NCBI GenBank assembly: GCA_964487295.1
Contig: CAZAQL010000094.1
Coordinates: forward strand, 1 to 10,807
Length of the DNA: 10,807 nt
Direction of reading: 5' to 3'
From: JAPEKQ01 sp964487295
GTDB taxonomy: Bacteria; Joyebacterota; Joyebacteria; Joyebacterales; Joyebacteraceae
Shown in pieces: positions 1 to 6,557 of the stretch. Every line of letters begins with the position of its first letter. Within the stretch, counting starts at the first letter, position 1. Below the pieces are notes generated by a model, which did no database searches, was not told the origin of the DNA, and saw nothing but the letters and a program-made list of their open reading frames with translations. The position numbers and the translations under genes were made by a program.

Positions 1-756
1 GAGCGGGCCGAAGTACTTGAAACCCAGTTCCTCGAAGAGGATGCCCGGCGTGAAGACGCCCCGGATCCCCTCAAGCACGCGGCTAGCGAGAACGCGCGCG
101 CGCTCACCGACGGCCGGAACGCGACCGATGATGTCCCAGACCTCGGACTCGAGCCTGTGGTACGTCGGAGCCGTCAGAAGGCGTGTGAGGTACTGAGAGA
201 GCGCCCCGACGTTCCGCGAGATCGACATCCGGTTGTCGTTGACGACGACCATGACGTCGCGCTTGAGGTGTCCCGCCTGATTGAGCCCCTCGAAGGCCAG
301 ACCCGCCGTCAGCGAGCCGTCGCCGATGACGGCGATCGATCTCCCGCTCTCGCCGCGGAGCGACCTTCCGCAGGCCATGCCGAGCGCCGCGGATATGGAC
401 GTACTCGAGTGCCCTGTGGTGAAGGAATCGTGCGGGCTCTCCTCGCGCCGCGGGAAGCCGGCGATGCCCCCGTACTGTCTCAGCGAATCGAAGCGGTCTC
501 GGCGCCCCGTGAGGAGCTTGTGGACGTAGCTCTGGTGCCCGACGTCCCAGACGATGCTGTCCCGCGGGGACTCGAACACGCGGTGAAGCGCCAGGGTGAG
601 CTCAACGACGCCGAGGCTCGGCGCAAGGTGTCCGCCGTTGCGAGACACCACGCGGATGATCTCCTCACGAAGCTCATCCGCCAGCGCCGTCAGGTCCTCG
701 GTCGAGAGCGGCCTGAGGTCCGCCGGCGAGTCGATCGCATCGAGGAGTCTGCCCAT
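1..756 (-). CDS. dxs: 1-deoxy-D-xylulose-5-phosphate synthase, N-terminal 252 residues (3' end beyond window)
   Basis: DXS condenses pyruvate and glyceraldehyde 3-phosphate, using thiamine diphosphate, in the first step of the MEP isoprenoid pathway in the cytoplasm. The visible 252 residues cover the N-terminal TPP-binding domain. They show NGGHLAPSLG (His43), WDVGHQ (about 70-75), GHSSTSIS (115-122), the GDG of the TPP motif (145-147) with its distal NDN (173-175), MSIS, and the family signature FEELGFKYFGP (241-251) just before the window edge. The frame runs to base 1 without a stop, so the gene is cut by the window and not broken; the family is usually about 620-640 aa. Start is ATG at 756 with AGAGGA at 760-765, slightly close to the ATG. 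It follows ispA by 69 bp containing two hairpins. Its product pathway supplies the substrates of IspA, which explains the pairing. Confidence 0.97.
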   Translation of the reverse strand, partial: MGRLLDAIDSPADLRPLSTEDLTALADELREEIIRVVSRNGGHLAPSLGVVELTLALHRVFESPRDSIVWDVGHQSYVHKLLTGRRDRFDSLRQYGGIAGFPRREESPHDSFTTGHSSTSISAALGMACGRSLRGESGRSIAVIGDGSLTAGLAFEGLNQAGHLKRDVMVVVNDNRMSISRNVGALSQYLTRLLTAPTYHRLESEVWDIIGRVPAVGERARVLASRVLEGIRGVFTPGILFEELGFKYFGPL

Positions 757-777
757 TGTTCCTCTGCGGGGCCCTCC

Positions 778-824
778 GCCGCCGGCGCTCCGGCGGCCGG
801 ACCCGGGAAGGGGTCTCACGACCC
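778..824 (-). promoter_or_regulatory. Two adjacent GC-rich hairpins in the ispA-dxs gap
   Basis: Just after the ispA stop, the minus-strand RNA can form GGGUC-GUGA-GACCC (824 to 811), a 5-bp stem with a GNRA-type loop. It can then form an 8-bp perfect stem, GCCGCCGG-AGCG-CCGGCGGC (797 to 778). Neither is followed by a U-tract, so neither is a standard intrinsic terminator. They lie between the ispA stop and the dxs ribosome binding site. They could affect mRNA stability, processing or the relative expression of dxs. The pairing is read directly from the sequence; the role is inference. Confidence 0.4.
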
Positions 825-825
825 G

Positions 826-1710
826 TCAGTTCCGCCGATCCACGATGTACCGCGCGATGCCCGCGAGAACCCACGCCGACTCGCCGAACGGCTCGATCGC
901 CGCAAGCGCGGCCCGCGTAAGCTCGCGAGCTCGTGCGGAGGCCTCGTCCCGGCCGATCACGGCCGGGTATGTCATCTTACCACGCGCGCGGTCCTTGCCA
1001 ACCGCCTTGCCCATCTCCTCGGCCGTCCCTGTCTCATCGAGAAGATCGTCCGCGATCTGGAATGCCAGCCCGATCGACTCCCCGTACTCGGAGAGCCTCG
1101 CCAGCGTCTCCTGCGAGGCGCCGGCGCACAGCCCGCCGATCCGCACGGCCGCACGGAGCGGCAGCCCCGTCTTGCGCGAGTGGATGTACTCGATCGCCCG
1201 CCGGTCGGGCGCGGCTCCCTCGAGCGCGATGTCCGCTGCCTGCCCGCCGACCATGCCGTCCCGCCCATTCGCCAGGGCGAGCTCGCCGATGACGGCGACG
1301 CGGCGCTCCGCGGGCAGCCTCCCGTCCTTCGCGACGAACTCGAACGCCGCCGTCAGAAGCGCGTCTCCCGCCAGGATGGCCAACGGCTCATCGAAGGCCC
1401 GGTGACACGTCGGGCGACCGCGCCGAAGCTCGTCGTCATCCATCGCAGGCAGGTCGTCGTGGATCAGAGAGTAGGTGTGCACGAGCTCGGTCGCGCAGGC
1501 CGAGACGAGCGCGGCGGAGCATCCACCGGAGAGCTCGGCGGCCTCGAGCGCGAGGATCGGCCTGAGTCGCTTGCCGCCGGAGAAGACGCTGTAACGCATC
1601 GCCTCCGTCAGACGCGAGAACGGCTCGTCCGCTTCGGGAAGGAGCCGAGCGAGCTCGCGCTCGACGGTCTCGCGGCGCTCATCGAGACGTCTCCCGAGAG
1701 CTTCGTCCAC
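826..1710 (-). CDS. ispA: Short-chain polyprenyl diphosphate synthase (farnesyl/geranylgeranyl diphosphate synthase, IspA type)
   Basis: This trans-isoprenyl diphosphate synthase condenses isopentenyl diphosphate with allylic diphosphates, giving C15 (or C20) precursors for quinones, undecaprenyl phosphate and carotenoids. The 294-residue length is normal. Seen: GGKRLRP (45-51), first Asp-rich motif HDDLPAMDD (84-92) of the bacterial DDxxxxD form, RRGRPTCH (97-104), HSRKTG (177-182), second Asp-rich motif DDLLD (221-225) and KMTYP (245-249). A tyrosine sits five residues before the first Asp, as in bacterial FPP synthases, but product length cannot be fixed from sequence. I chose GTG at 1710 because AGGAGG at 1717-1722 lies 6 nt upstream and xseB ends at 1712. 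A longer in-frame version starting at 1821 would overlap xseB by about 100 bp and adds only low-complexity Arg/Ser/Pro residues. Translational coupling to xseB is likely. Confidence 0.95.
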   Translation of the reverse strand: MDEALGRRLDERRETVERELARLLPEADEPFSRLTEAMRYSVFSGGKRLRPILALEAAELSGGCSAALVSACATELVHTYSLIHDDLPAMDDDELRRGRPTCHRAFDEPLAILAGDALLTAAFEFVAKDGRLPAERRVAVIGELALANGRDGMVGGQAADIALEGAAPDRRAIEYIHSRKTGLPLRAAVRIGGLCAGASQETLARLSEYGESIGLAFQIADDLLDETGTAEEMGKAVGKDRARGKMTYPAVIGRDEASARARELTRAALAAIEPFGESAWVLAGIARYIVDRRN

Positions 1711-1711
1711 C

Positions 1712-1951
1712 CTACGCCTCCTCGCCGGGATCGAAGGGCTCGAGCCTGAAGTCGCCCTCCTCGTCCTCGGTGAGCCTGGACACGCGCCCCTCGGCCTTCT
1801 CGAGGGTCTTGACGAGCCCACGGGCTATCTTCATTCCCTCCTCGAAGGTCGTCAGGGACTCCTCGAGACCCAGCTCGCCGCTCTCCAGCTTCTCCACGAG
1901 CGCCTCCAGCCGCTCGAGGTCCTCCTCGAACGTCAGCTTCTTCCTGCTCAC
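1712..1951 (-). CDS. xseB: Exodeoxyribonuclease VII small subunit
   Basis: XseB is the small subunit of exonuclease VII, which degrades single-stranded DNA from either end to oligonucleotides; several copies bind one XseA. The 79-residue product is typical in size and is an acidic helical protein. It carries the family core TFEEDLERLEALVEKLESG (7-25), then LGLEESLTTFEEGMKI and a second helix, followed by a short acidic tail rich in Glu/Asp. The start is GTG at 1951, which overlaps the xseA TGA stop in a GTGA (1948-1951), with a GGGAGG-like site just upstream. The two subunits are therefore likely made by coupled translation. Its last codons contain the ribosome binding site of ispA. Confidence 0.95.
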   Translation of the reverse strand: MSRKKLTFEEDLERLEALVEKLESGELGLEESLTTFEEGMKIARGLVKTLEKAEGRVSRLTEDEEGDFRLEPFDPGEEA

Positions 1952-3189
1952 GTCTCCCTCCCGTCCGCGCGGTCCTTCCTGAGAACGCCGCAGTCGAATC
2001 GCCCGTCAGCGACCGTCACCCGCACCTCCGCACCTGGCTCGACGTCGTCGACGGAGCGGAGCGGCCTGGCGTCCGGCATCACGGATACGGCCGCGTAGCC
2101 CCGCGCCATGATCCCGCGCGGGTCCGACAGCCTGAGTGCCGTGTCACATCGCGCAACGTCGGCCCGCCGGGCGGCCAGAAGCCGCGCGACGGCGACGTCG
2201 GCCCGCCGGGCGGCCTCGTCGACCCGCTGCGCCGAGCGCTCGATGGCCTCGCGGGGCAGTCTGAAGGCGTACGCAGCGCGCAGACGCTCGACGCGTCCGG
2301 CGAGCCCCGCCAGGTGTCCTCGCATGGCGCCCTCGACCCTTCGCTCGAGTGACTCCACGCGCCGCATGACGTCGGCTGCCTCCCGGACGGCGAGCTCGGC
2401 CGCGTTCGACGGCGTCGCCGCGCGCGCGTCCGCGACGAAGTCCGCGATCGTCACGTCGACCTCGTGTCCGACGGCCGAGATGACGGGCGTCCGGGCCGCG
2501 TGTATGGCCCGCGCGACCTCCTCGCGGTTGAACGCCCAGAGATCCTCGAGCGAGCCTCCGCCGCGGCCGACGATGGCCACGTCCGCGCCGCCCCACGCGT
2601 CCAGCGCGCGGATCGCCTGCACGATGGACGGCGCCGCGTCGGCGCCCTGAACGACCGCCGGAACGACGATGACGTCCGTCATCGGCGCGCGACTCCGGAT
2701 GACGCGAATCACGTCGCGAACGGCCGCCCCCGTCGGTGACGTCACGACGGCGACGACGCGCGGGAACTCCGGCAGCGGCTTGCGGTGGGCCGGGTCGAAG
2801 AGCCCCTCCTCCGCGAGCCGCTGTTTGAGCTCCTCGAACGCCTGCGCCAGTGCGCCGACCCCGGACGGACGCATGCGGTCGATGTAGAGCTGATAGCGCC
2901 CTTGTGGCTCGTAGACGCGGATGCGCCCCGAAGCGATGACGCGCATCCCGTTGGCGGGCCTGAACGAGAGTCGCTGATTGGCGGCCCGGAACATGAGTGA
3001 GGGAAGCGCGCTCGCCTGGTCCTTGAGCGTGAAGTACATGTGCCCCGAGGAGTGGTGCTTGAAGTTCGAGATCTCACCCTCCACCCATAGAGACGGCAGC
3101 GAGGTCTCAAGGACGGACTTCACCATCCCCGTCACCTCGCTGACGGTCCGGACCTGTCTTCCCTCTTCCTCTCGCGCCTCAGACGTCAC
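1948..3189 (-). CDS. xseA: Exodeoxyribonuclease VII large subunit
   Basis: XseA is the catalytic subunit of exonuclease VII, acting with XseB on single-stranded DNA in repair and mutagenesis avoidance. The 413-residue product has an N-terminal OB-fold (about 14-107: TVSEVTGMVKSVLE, WVEGEISNFKHHSSGHMYFTL) and then the catalytic domain. That domain contains VTSPTGAAVRDVI (149-161), RGGGSLEDLWAFN (209-221) and AVGHEVDVTIADFVADARA (239-257). A long Arg/Ala-rich coiled-coil region (about 265-350) and a small C-terminal domain (DPRGIMARGYA, 356-366) follow. I chose GTG at 3189: AGGGAG at 3196-3201 lies 6 nt upstream, and conservation begins at TVSEVTG. An upstream in-frame start at 3273 would add 28 residues encoded by the hairpin region and is unlikely. 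The coiled-coil part contains a 21-bp direct repeat. Confidence 0.97.
   Translation of the reverse strand: MTSEAREEEGRQVRTVSEVTGMVKSVLETSLPSLWVEGEISNFKHHSSGHMYFTLKDQASALPSLMFRAANQRLSFRPANGMRVIASGRIRVYEPQGRYQLYIDRMRPSGVGALAQAFEELKQRLAEEGLFDPAHRKPLPEFPRVVAVVTSPTGAAVRDVIRVIRSRAPMTDVIVVPAVVQGADAAPSIVQAIRALDAWGGADVAIVGRGGGSLEDLWAFNREEVARAIHAARTPVISAVGHEVDVTIADFVADARAATPSNAAELAVREAADVMRRVESLERRVEGAMRGHLAGLAGRVERLRAAYAFRLPREAIERSAQRVDEAARRADVAVARLLAARRADVARCDTALRLSDPRGIMARGYAAVSVMPDARPLRSVDDVEPGAEVRVTVADGRFDCGVLRKDRADGRET
2156..2215 (-). repeat. In-frame 21-bp direct repeat pair within xseA
   Basis: The plus-strand 21-mer beginning ACGTCGGCCC and ending GGGCGGCC occurs at 2156-2176 and again at 2195-2215, exactly 39 bp (13 codons) apart. 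On the coding strand each copy gives the heptad-like peptide AARRADV in the XseA coiled coil. It may be the trace of a small in-frame duplication or simple codon convergence in a GC-rich Ala/Arg helix. The repeat is seen directly; no function is implied. Confidence 0.6.
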
Positions 3190-3195
3190 GATATT

Positions 3196-3201
3196 CTCCC
3201 T
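3196..3201 (-). promoter_or_regulatory. Ribosome binding site that sets the xseA start
   Basis: AGGGAG on the minus strand lies 6 nt before the GTG at 3189. It supports this GTG over the upstream in-frame start at 3273, whose leader would be translated from the hairpin-rich spacer. Confidence 0.7.
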
Positions 3202-3219
3202 GGCCGGACACGATGCGCG

Positions 3220-3310
3220 AGCCCGGTCGTCGGGCTTTGCCTCGCGTCCGATTCCCGCCGGTTGCGCCAGCAACCGGCCACGCCGTCGGGCGCCGCCTCA
3301 AGGCGGCGCC
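3220..3310 (-). promoter_or_regulatory. Three successive hairpins in the folD-xseA gap, the first enclosing the folD stop codon
   Basis: On the minus-strand RNA, a 9-bp stem GGCGCCGCC / GGCGGCGCC (3310-3302 with 3297-3289) is capped by UUGA (3301-3298), in which UGA is the folD stop codon. Eleven nt later GCCGGUUGC-UGGC-GCAACCGGC (3278-3257) forms a perfect 9-bp stem with a 4-nt loop. A third, weaker hairpin AGCCCG-ACGAC-CGGGCU lies at 3236-3220. No U-tract follows any of them on the minus strand. The arrangement could act as a transcript-stability or processing element, or as a non-canonical attenuator, partly separating folD from xseA expression. The pairings are exact; the function is inference. 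Confidence 0.5.
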
Positions 3311-4185
3311 TGACGGCCAGCGGCCGTGACCGTGTTGCCAAGGATGATCGTGGTCGTCAGCGTCCCGACGCCGCCGGGCACGGGCGTCAGCGCGGAAGCG
3401 ACACCCATCGCCTCCTCGAACGCGACATCCCCGGTCACACGGTGTCCCTTCTCGCTCTCGGGATCCTCGACGCGGTTGACGCCGACGTCCACCACGACCA
3501 CGCCAGGGGACAGCATCTCCCCTCGAACGGCCTCGGGGACCCCCATCGCGGCCACGAGGATGTCGGCGCTCCGGATCATCCCGGGGAGATCCGCCGTCCT
3601 CGTGTGGCACACCGTGACGGTGGCGTTCCCGGACTCCCGCTTCGCCAGGAGCAGGCAGGCGAGCGGCTTGCCCACCACGGACGATCGGCCGACGATGACC
3701 ACGTGACGGCCCTCCACGGCGATGTCCGCCCGGACCAGAAGCTCGACGACCGCCTGCGCGGTGGCCGGCGCGAACGCCTCTCGTCCCGCGAGCAGCCGTC
3801 CCAGGCTGGCGGCCGTCGCCCCGTCGACGTCCTTCCCGAACGGGATGGCGTCCACGACGTCCCCCGAGATGCCCGGCGGAAGCGGCTGCTGCACGATGAT
3901 GCCGTGAACGTCGCCGTCGGAGCCCAGGGCGGCGAGCTCGGCCGCCAGCCCCTCGGTTCCGATCGACGCGTCAAGCTCGACGAGCCTCACGTCGACTCCG
4001 AGCTTCGCGCCGGCCTTCCCGATGCTCGCCGAGTAGATGCGCGAAGCCGGATCGTCACCCGCGAGGACGACGGCCAGCGTCGGGATCACGCCGCGATCCC
4101 TGAGAGAGGCAGCGCGTTCGCCCACCTCGGCCCGCATGTCGGCAGCCAGAGGCTTCCCCCGGAGGATCCTGGTCTCCAACCTCAT
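3298..4185 (-). CDS. folD: FolD-family methylenetetrahydrofolate dehydrogenase / methenyltetrahydrofolate cyclohydrolase with altered catalytic lysine
   Basis: FolD normally interconverts 5,10-methylene-, methenyl- and 10-formyl-tetrahydrofolate using NADP. The 295-residue product has the N-terminal catalytic domain and the C-terminal Rossmann domain: GDDPASRIY (43-51), VQQPLP (98-103, Gln99), KDVDG (118-122), GRSSVVGKP (166-174), DVGVNR (233-238) and the signature TPVPGGVGTLTT (267-278). The catalytic YxxxK motif reads Tyr51-Ser-Ala-Ser-Ile55, so the lysine needed for cyclohydrolase chemistry is Ile; Lys57 is two residues further on. Neighbouring motifs also deviate: GATA (122-125) replaces the common GFHP-like text, and PATA (140-143) replaces PCTP. 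The ATG at 4185 overlaps the ymdB stop (ATGA), but GGGAGG lies almost against it. A TTG at 4179 is better spaced and is an alternative start. Family membership is firm; dual activity is uncertain. Confidence 0.95.
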   Translation of the reverse strand: MRLETRILRGKPLAADMRAEVGERAASLRDRGVIPTLAVVLAGDDPASRIYSASIGKAGAKLGVDVRLVELDASIGTEGLAAELAALGSDGDVHGIIVQQPLPPGISGDVVDAIPFGKDVDGATAASLGRLLAGREAFAPATAQAVVELLVRADIAVEGRHVVIVGRSSVVGKPLACLLLAKRESGNATVTVCHTRTADLPGMIRSADILVAAMGVPEAVRGEMLSPGVVVVDVGVNRVEDPESEKGHRVTGDVAFEEAMGVASALTPVPGGVGTLTTTIILGNTVTAAGRQAPP

Positions 4186-4970
4186 CCCTCCCGCGTTCTG
4201 GCGTTGACGCGTTCGATCCTCGTCGCCGCGCCCGTCGCCGCGTCCACGGTCAGAAGCACGGCGTTGAGCACGCACGGACCCTGCGCGACCTCGAAACGGT
4301 GCGGGCGCTGCGTGACGAACCGGGCGATCGAGAGCTCGGTCTTCACGCCGATGACCGACCGCTCGGGGCCGGTCATCCCGACGTCCGTGATGTACGCCGT
4401 GTGCTCCTCGAGGATCCGCTCGTCTGCCGTCTGCACGTGAGTGTGCGTGCCCAGCACCGCCGACGCGCGCCCCACCAGATACCAGCCGAGCGCGAGCTTC
4501 TCGGCGGTGGCCTCTGCGTGCACGTCCACGAGCACGACGGGGGTCGCCGCCCTGAGTTCGTCGACGAGCTCCGATCCGACCCGGAACGGGCAGTCGATCG
4601 CCTGCATGAACACGCGGCCCTGCAGGTTCACGATGCCGACGGTCCCGCCGGCGCGGGTTCTGAAAAGCCCGTGACCCCGACCCGGGGTGTCGGGCGGGTA
4701 GTTCGCGGGGCGCACGAGCCGGTCACAGGAGGAGACGAACCCGAGACCCTCCCGCTTGTCCCACACATGGTTCCCGCCGGTGATGACATCGACCCCGGCG
4801 CCAAAGAGCTCCGAGGCGGTCGAATCCGTGATCCCGATCCCGCCGGCGGCGTTCTCCCCGTTGACGACGGTCAGCTCGACCTGGTGGTCCTCGACGAGTC
4901 CGGGGAGAAGTTCGGCGACCGCCCGCCGTCCCGGACGCCCCACGACATCGCCAACGAACAGAATTCGCAC
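4182..4970 (-). CDS. ymdB: YmdB-type (TIGR00282 family) metallophosphoesterase
   Basis: This is a calcineurin-like phosphoesterase of the YmdB family. In Bacillus the homologue hydrolyses 2',3'-cyclic nucleotides and affects RNA turnover, motility and biofilm decisions. The 262-residue protein has no signal peptide. It shows the two-metal site residues in order: GDVVGRPGR (Asp8 at 8), NGENAAGG (37-44, Glu39), GGNHVWD (65-71, Asn67 and His68), DVHAEATAEK (149-158, His151) and GTHTHVQTAD (174-183, His176 and His178). The start is GTG at 4970, preceded by AGAGGAG about 5 nt upstream. It lies 15 bp after rny, the same pairing as ymdA-ymdB in Bacillus, and overlaps folD by 4 bp. The family and fold are clear; the physiological substrate here is inferred from homology. 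Confidence 0.95.
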   Translation of the reverse strand: MRILFVGDVVGRPGRRAVAELLPGLVEDHQVELTVVNGENAAGGIGITDSTASELFGAGVDVITGGNHVWDKREGLGFVSSCDRLVRPANYPPDTPGRGHGLFRTRAGGTVGIVNLQGRVFMQAIDCPFRVGSELVDELRAATPVVLVDVHAEATAEKLALGWYLVGRASAVLGTHTHVQTADERILEEHTAYITDVGMTGPERSVIGVKTELSIARFVTQRPHRFEVAQGPCVLNAVLLTVDAATGAATRIERVNARTREG

Positions 4971-4985
4971 GCGTGCTCCTCTCGT

Positions 4986-6551
4986 CTACTTGGCGTAGTC
5001 GACCGCGCGCGTCTCGCGAAGCACGACGACCTTGATCTGGCCCGGGTACTTGAGTTCGCCCTCGATCTTCCTGGCCACAGCCGACGCCAGCGCCTCCGCG
5101 CGCGCGTCGTCGACCTTCTTGTGCTGCACGACGATCCTGATCTCGCGTCCGGCCTGAATGGCGAACGACTTCTCGACCCCCTGGAATGAGCTGGCGATCG
5201 ACTCGAGCTTCTCCAGGCGCTTGATGTAGGTCTCGAGAGTCTCGCGCCGGGCCCCCGGCCTCGCGCCGGAGACGGCGTCGCCTGCCTGCACGAGCACCGC
5301 GATGAGGCTCTGCGGCTCGACGTCCTCGTGGTGCGACTCGATGGCGTTCACGACGACGTCGTCCTCTCCGTACCGCTTCGCGAGCTCGGCGCCGAGCGCC
5401 GCGTGCGTCCCCTCCATGGAATGGTCGACGGCCTTGCCGATGTCGTGCAGCAGCCCCGCCCGGCGCGCCGTCGCCACGTCGAAGCCGAGTTCGCTGGCCA
5501 TCAGGCCGCACAGGAACGCGACCTCCTTCGAGTGCTGGAGGACGTTCTGGCCGTAGCTCGTCCTGTACCTCAACCTGCCCAGGAGCTTGATCAGCTCCGG
5601 CTTCAGGTCGTGAATGCCGACGTCGAGGCTGGCCTCCTCGCCGAACTCGACGATCTGCTGATCGAGCTCCTTGGCGACTTTCTCGACGACCTCCTCGATA
5701 CGGCCCGGATGGATGCGTCCGTCCGAGATGAGCTTCTCGAGCGAGATCCTCGCCACCTCCCGGCGGACCGGATCGAAACCGGAGAGAATCACGGCCTCAG
5801 GCGTGTCGTCGACGATCACGTCGATCCCGGTGGCCGTCTCGAACGCGCGGATGTTGCGGCCGTCACGGCCGATGATGCGGCCCTTCATCTCGTCGTTCGG
5901 GAGATTCACCACGGACACCGTGGACTCGACCACGTGATCGGCGGCGCATCGCTGGATCGCGAGGGTAAGGATCTCCTTCGCCTCCTTGTCGCCCTGGCGT
6001 CTCGCCTCGTCGCGGATGTCCTTGACCATGCGCGCCGCCTCCAGACGGGCGTCGCTCTCCATGTTCTTGATGAGGAGTTTCTTCGCGTCGTCGCGGTTCA
6101 TGCCGGCGATTCGCTCGAGCCGCTCGTTCTGCTCGTCGATGAGATGCGACAGCTTCTCGCTTCGCTCGCCAAGCGCGGTCTCGGACGCCTTGACCTCGCG
6201 CTCCTTCTCCTCGAGCTCCTTCTCCTTCTTCTCGATGAACTCGACCTTGCTGCCGAGATTGCTCTCACGCTTGTCGATCTGTCGCTCGCGTTTCTCGATC
6301 TCCGTCCTGGCCTGCTGGGTCTCGTCCTCGAACTTGGCCTTCGCCTTGTACCACTCGTCCTTCGCCTCGAGCATCGCGGCCTTCTTCTGCGTCTCGGCCT
6401 CGCGCTGAGCCTCGCGCACGATCTTCTCAGCGAGCTCCTCGGCGCTCATGACCTTGCTGCGGTCCACGATGCGGCGTGCGAACCACCCCGCGATGAAGAT
6501 GATCCCGCCCAGCACGAACGTCAGTGCCACCGTTACCCAGGGATTGTTCAT
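4986..6551 (-). CDS. rny: Ribonuclease Y
   Basis: RNase Y is the membrane-anchored endoribonuclease that starts mRNA decay in many bacteria lacking RNase E. The 521-residue product is of standard length and complete. It has one N-terminal membrane segment (about 6-26, TVALTFVLGGIIFIAGWF), a long charged coiled coil (about 35-195), a KH RNA-binding domain with GRIIGRDGRN (224-233), and an HD hydrolase domain. HD residues visible are His340 in LQHSKEVA, HD at 369-370 in LLHDIGKA, the HH pair at 407-408 in ESHHED, and Asp425. The C-terminal part (about 460-521, IRIVVQHKK, YPGQIKVVV) matches the family. Start is ATG at 6551, with GGAGG about 11 nt upstream inside the end of rarA; the gap to rarA is 6 bp. 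Adjacent ymdB fits a shared RNA-turnover role. Confidence 0.98.
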   Translation of the reverse strand: MNNPWVTVALTFVLGGIIFIAGWFARRIVDRSKVMSAEELAEKIVREAQREAETQKKAAMLEAKDEWYKAKAKFEDETQQARTEIEKRERQIDKRESNLGSKVEFIEKKEKELEEKEREVKASETALGERSEKLSHLIDEQNERLERIAGMNRDDAKKLLIKNMESDARLEAARMVKDIRDEARRQGDKEAKEILTLAIQRCAADHVVESTVSVVNLPNDEMKGRIIGRDGRNIRAFETATGIDVIVDDTPEAVILSGFDPVRREVARISLEKLISDGRIHPGRIEEVVEKVAKELDQQIVEFGEEASLDVGIHDLKPELIKLLGRLRYRTSYGQNVLQHSKEVAFLCGLMASELGFDVATARRAGLLHDIGKAVDHSMEGTHAALGAELAKRYGEDDVVVNAIESHHEDVEPQSLIAVLVQAGDAVSGARPGARRETLETYIKRLEKLESIASSFQGVEKSFAIQAGREIRIVVQHKKVDDARAEALASAVARKIEGELKYPGQIKVVVLRETRAVDYAK

Positions 6552-6557
6552 CAGTCT

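Noticed and set aside
157..1749. Plus-strand open frame of 530 codons opposite dxs and ispA
   Set aside because: It is antisense to two clearly recognisable genes, is rich in Arg/Asp/Pro with no recognisable motif, and is expected from the high GC content and third-position bias.
1711..1821. N-terminal extension of IspA from an ATG at 1821
   Set aside because: It overlaps xseB almost to its middle in another frame and adds Arg/Ser/Pro-rich text; GTG 1710 has a strong AGGAGG.
3220..3238. Plus-strand terminator-like hairpin AGCCCG...CGGGCTTT
   Set aside because: No plus-strand gene ends here, the stem is only 6 bp and the T-run is three bases; it is treated only as part of the hairpin cluster on the coding strand.
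3190..3273. N-terminal extension of XseA from an upstream start at 3273
   Set aside because: It would be encoded by the hairpin region, is unlike XseA N-termini, and a good ribosome binding site exists for GTG 3189.
3262..4440. Plus-strand open frame of 392 codons opposite folD and ymdB
   Set aside because: It is a shadow of folD/ymdB codon structure; it spans two real genes and their junction and shows no family motif.
4723..5511. Minus-strand frame of 262 codons overlapping the rny/ymdB junction in another frame
   Set aside because: It is Arg/Gly-rich out-of-frame translation of rny and ymdB; both in-frame products are complete and conserved.
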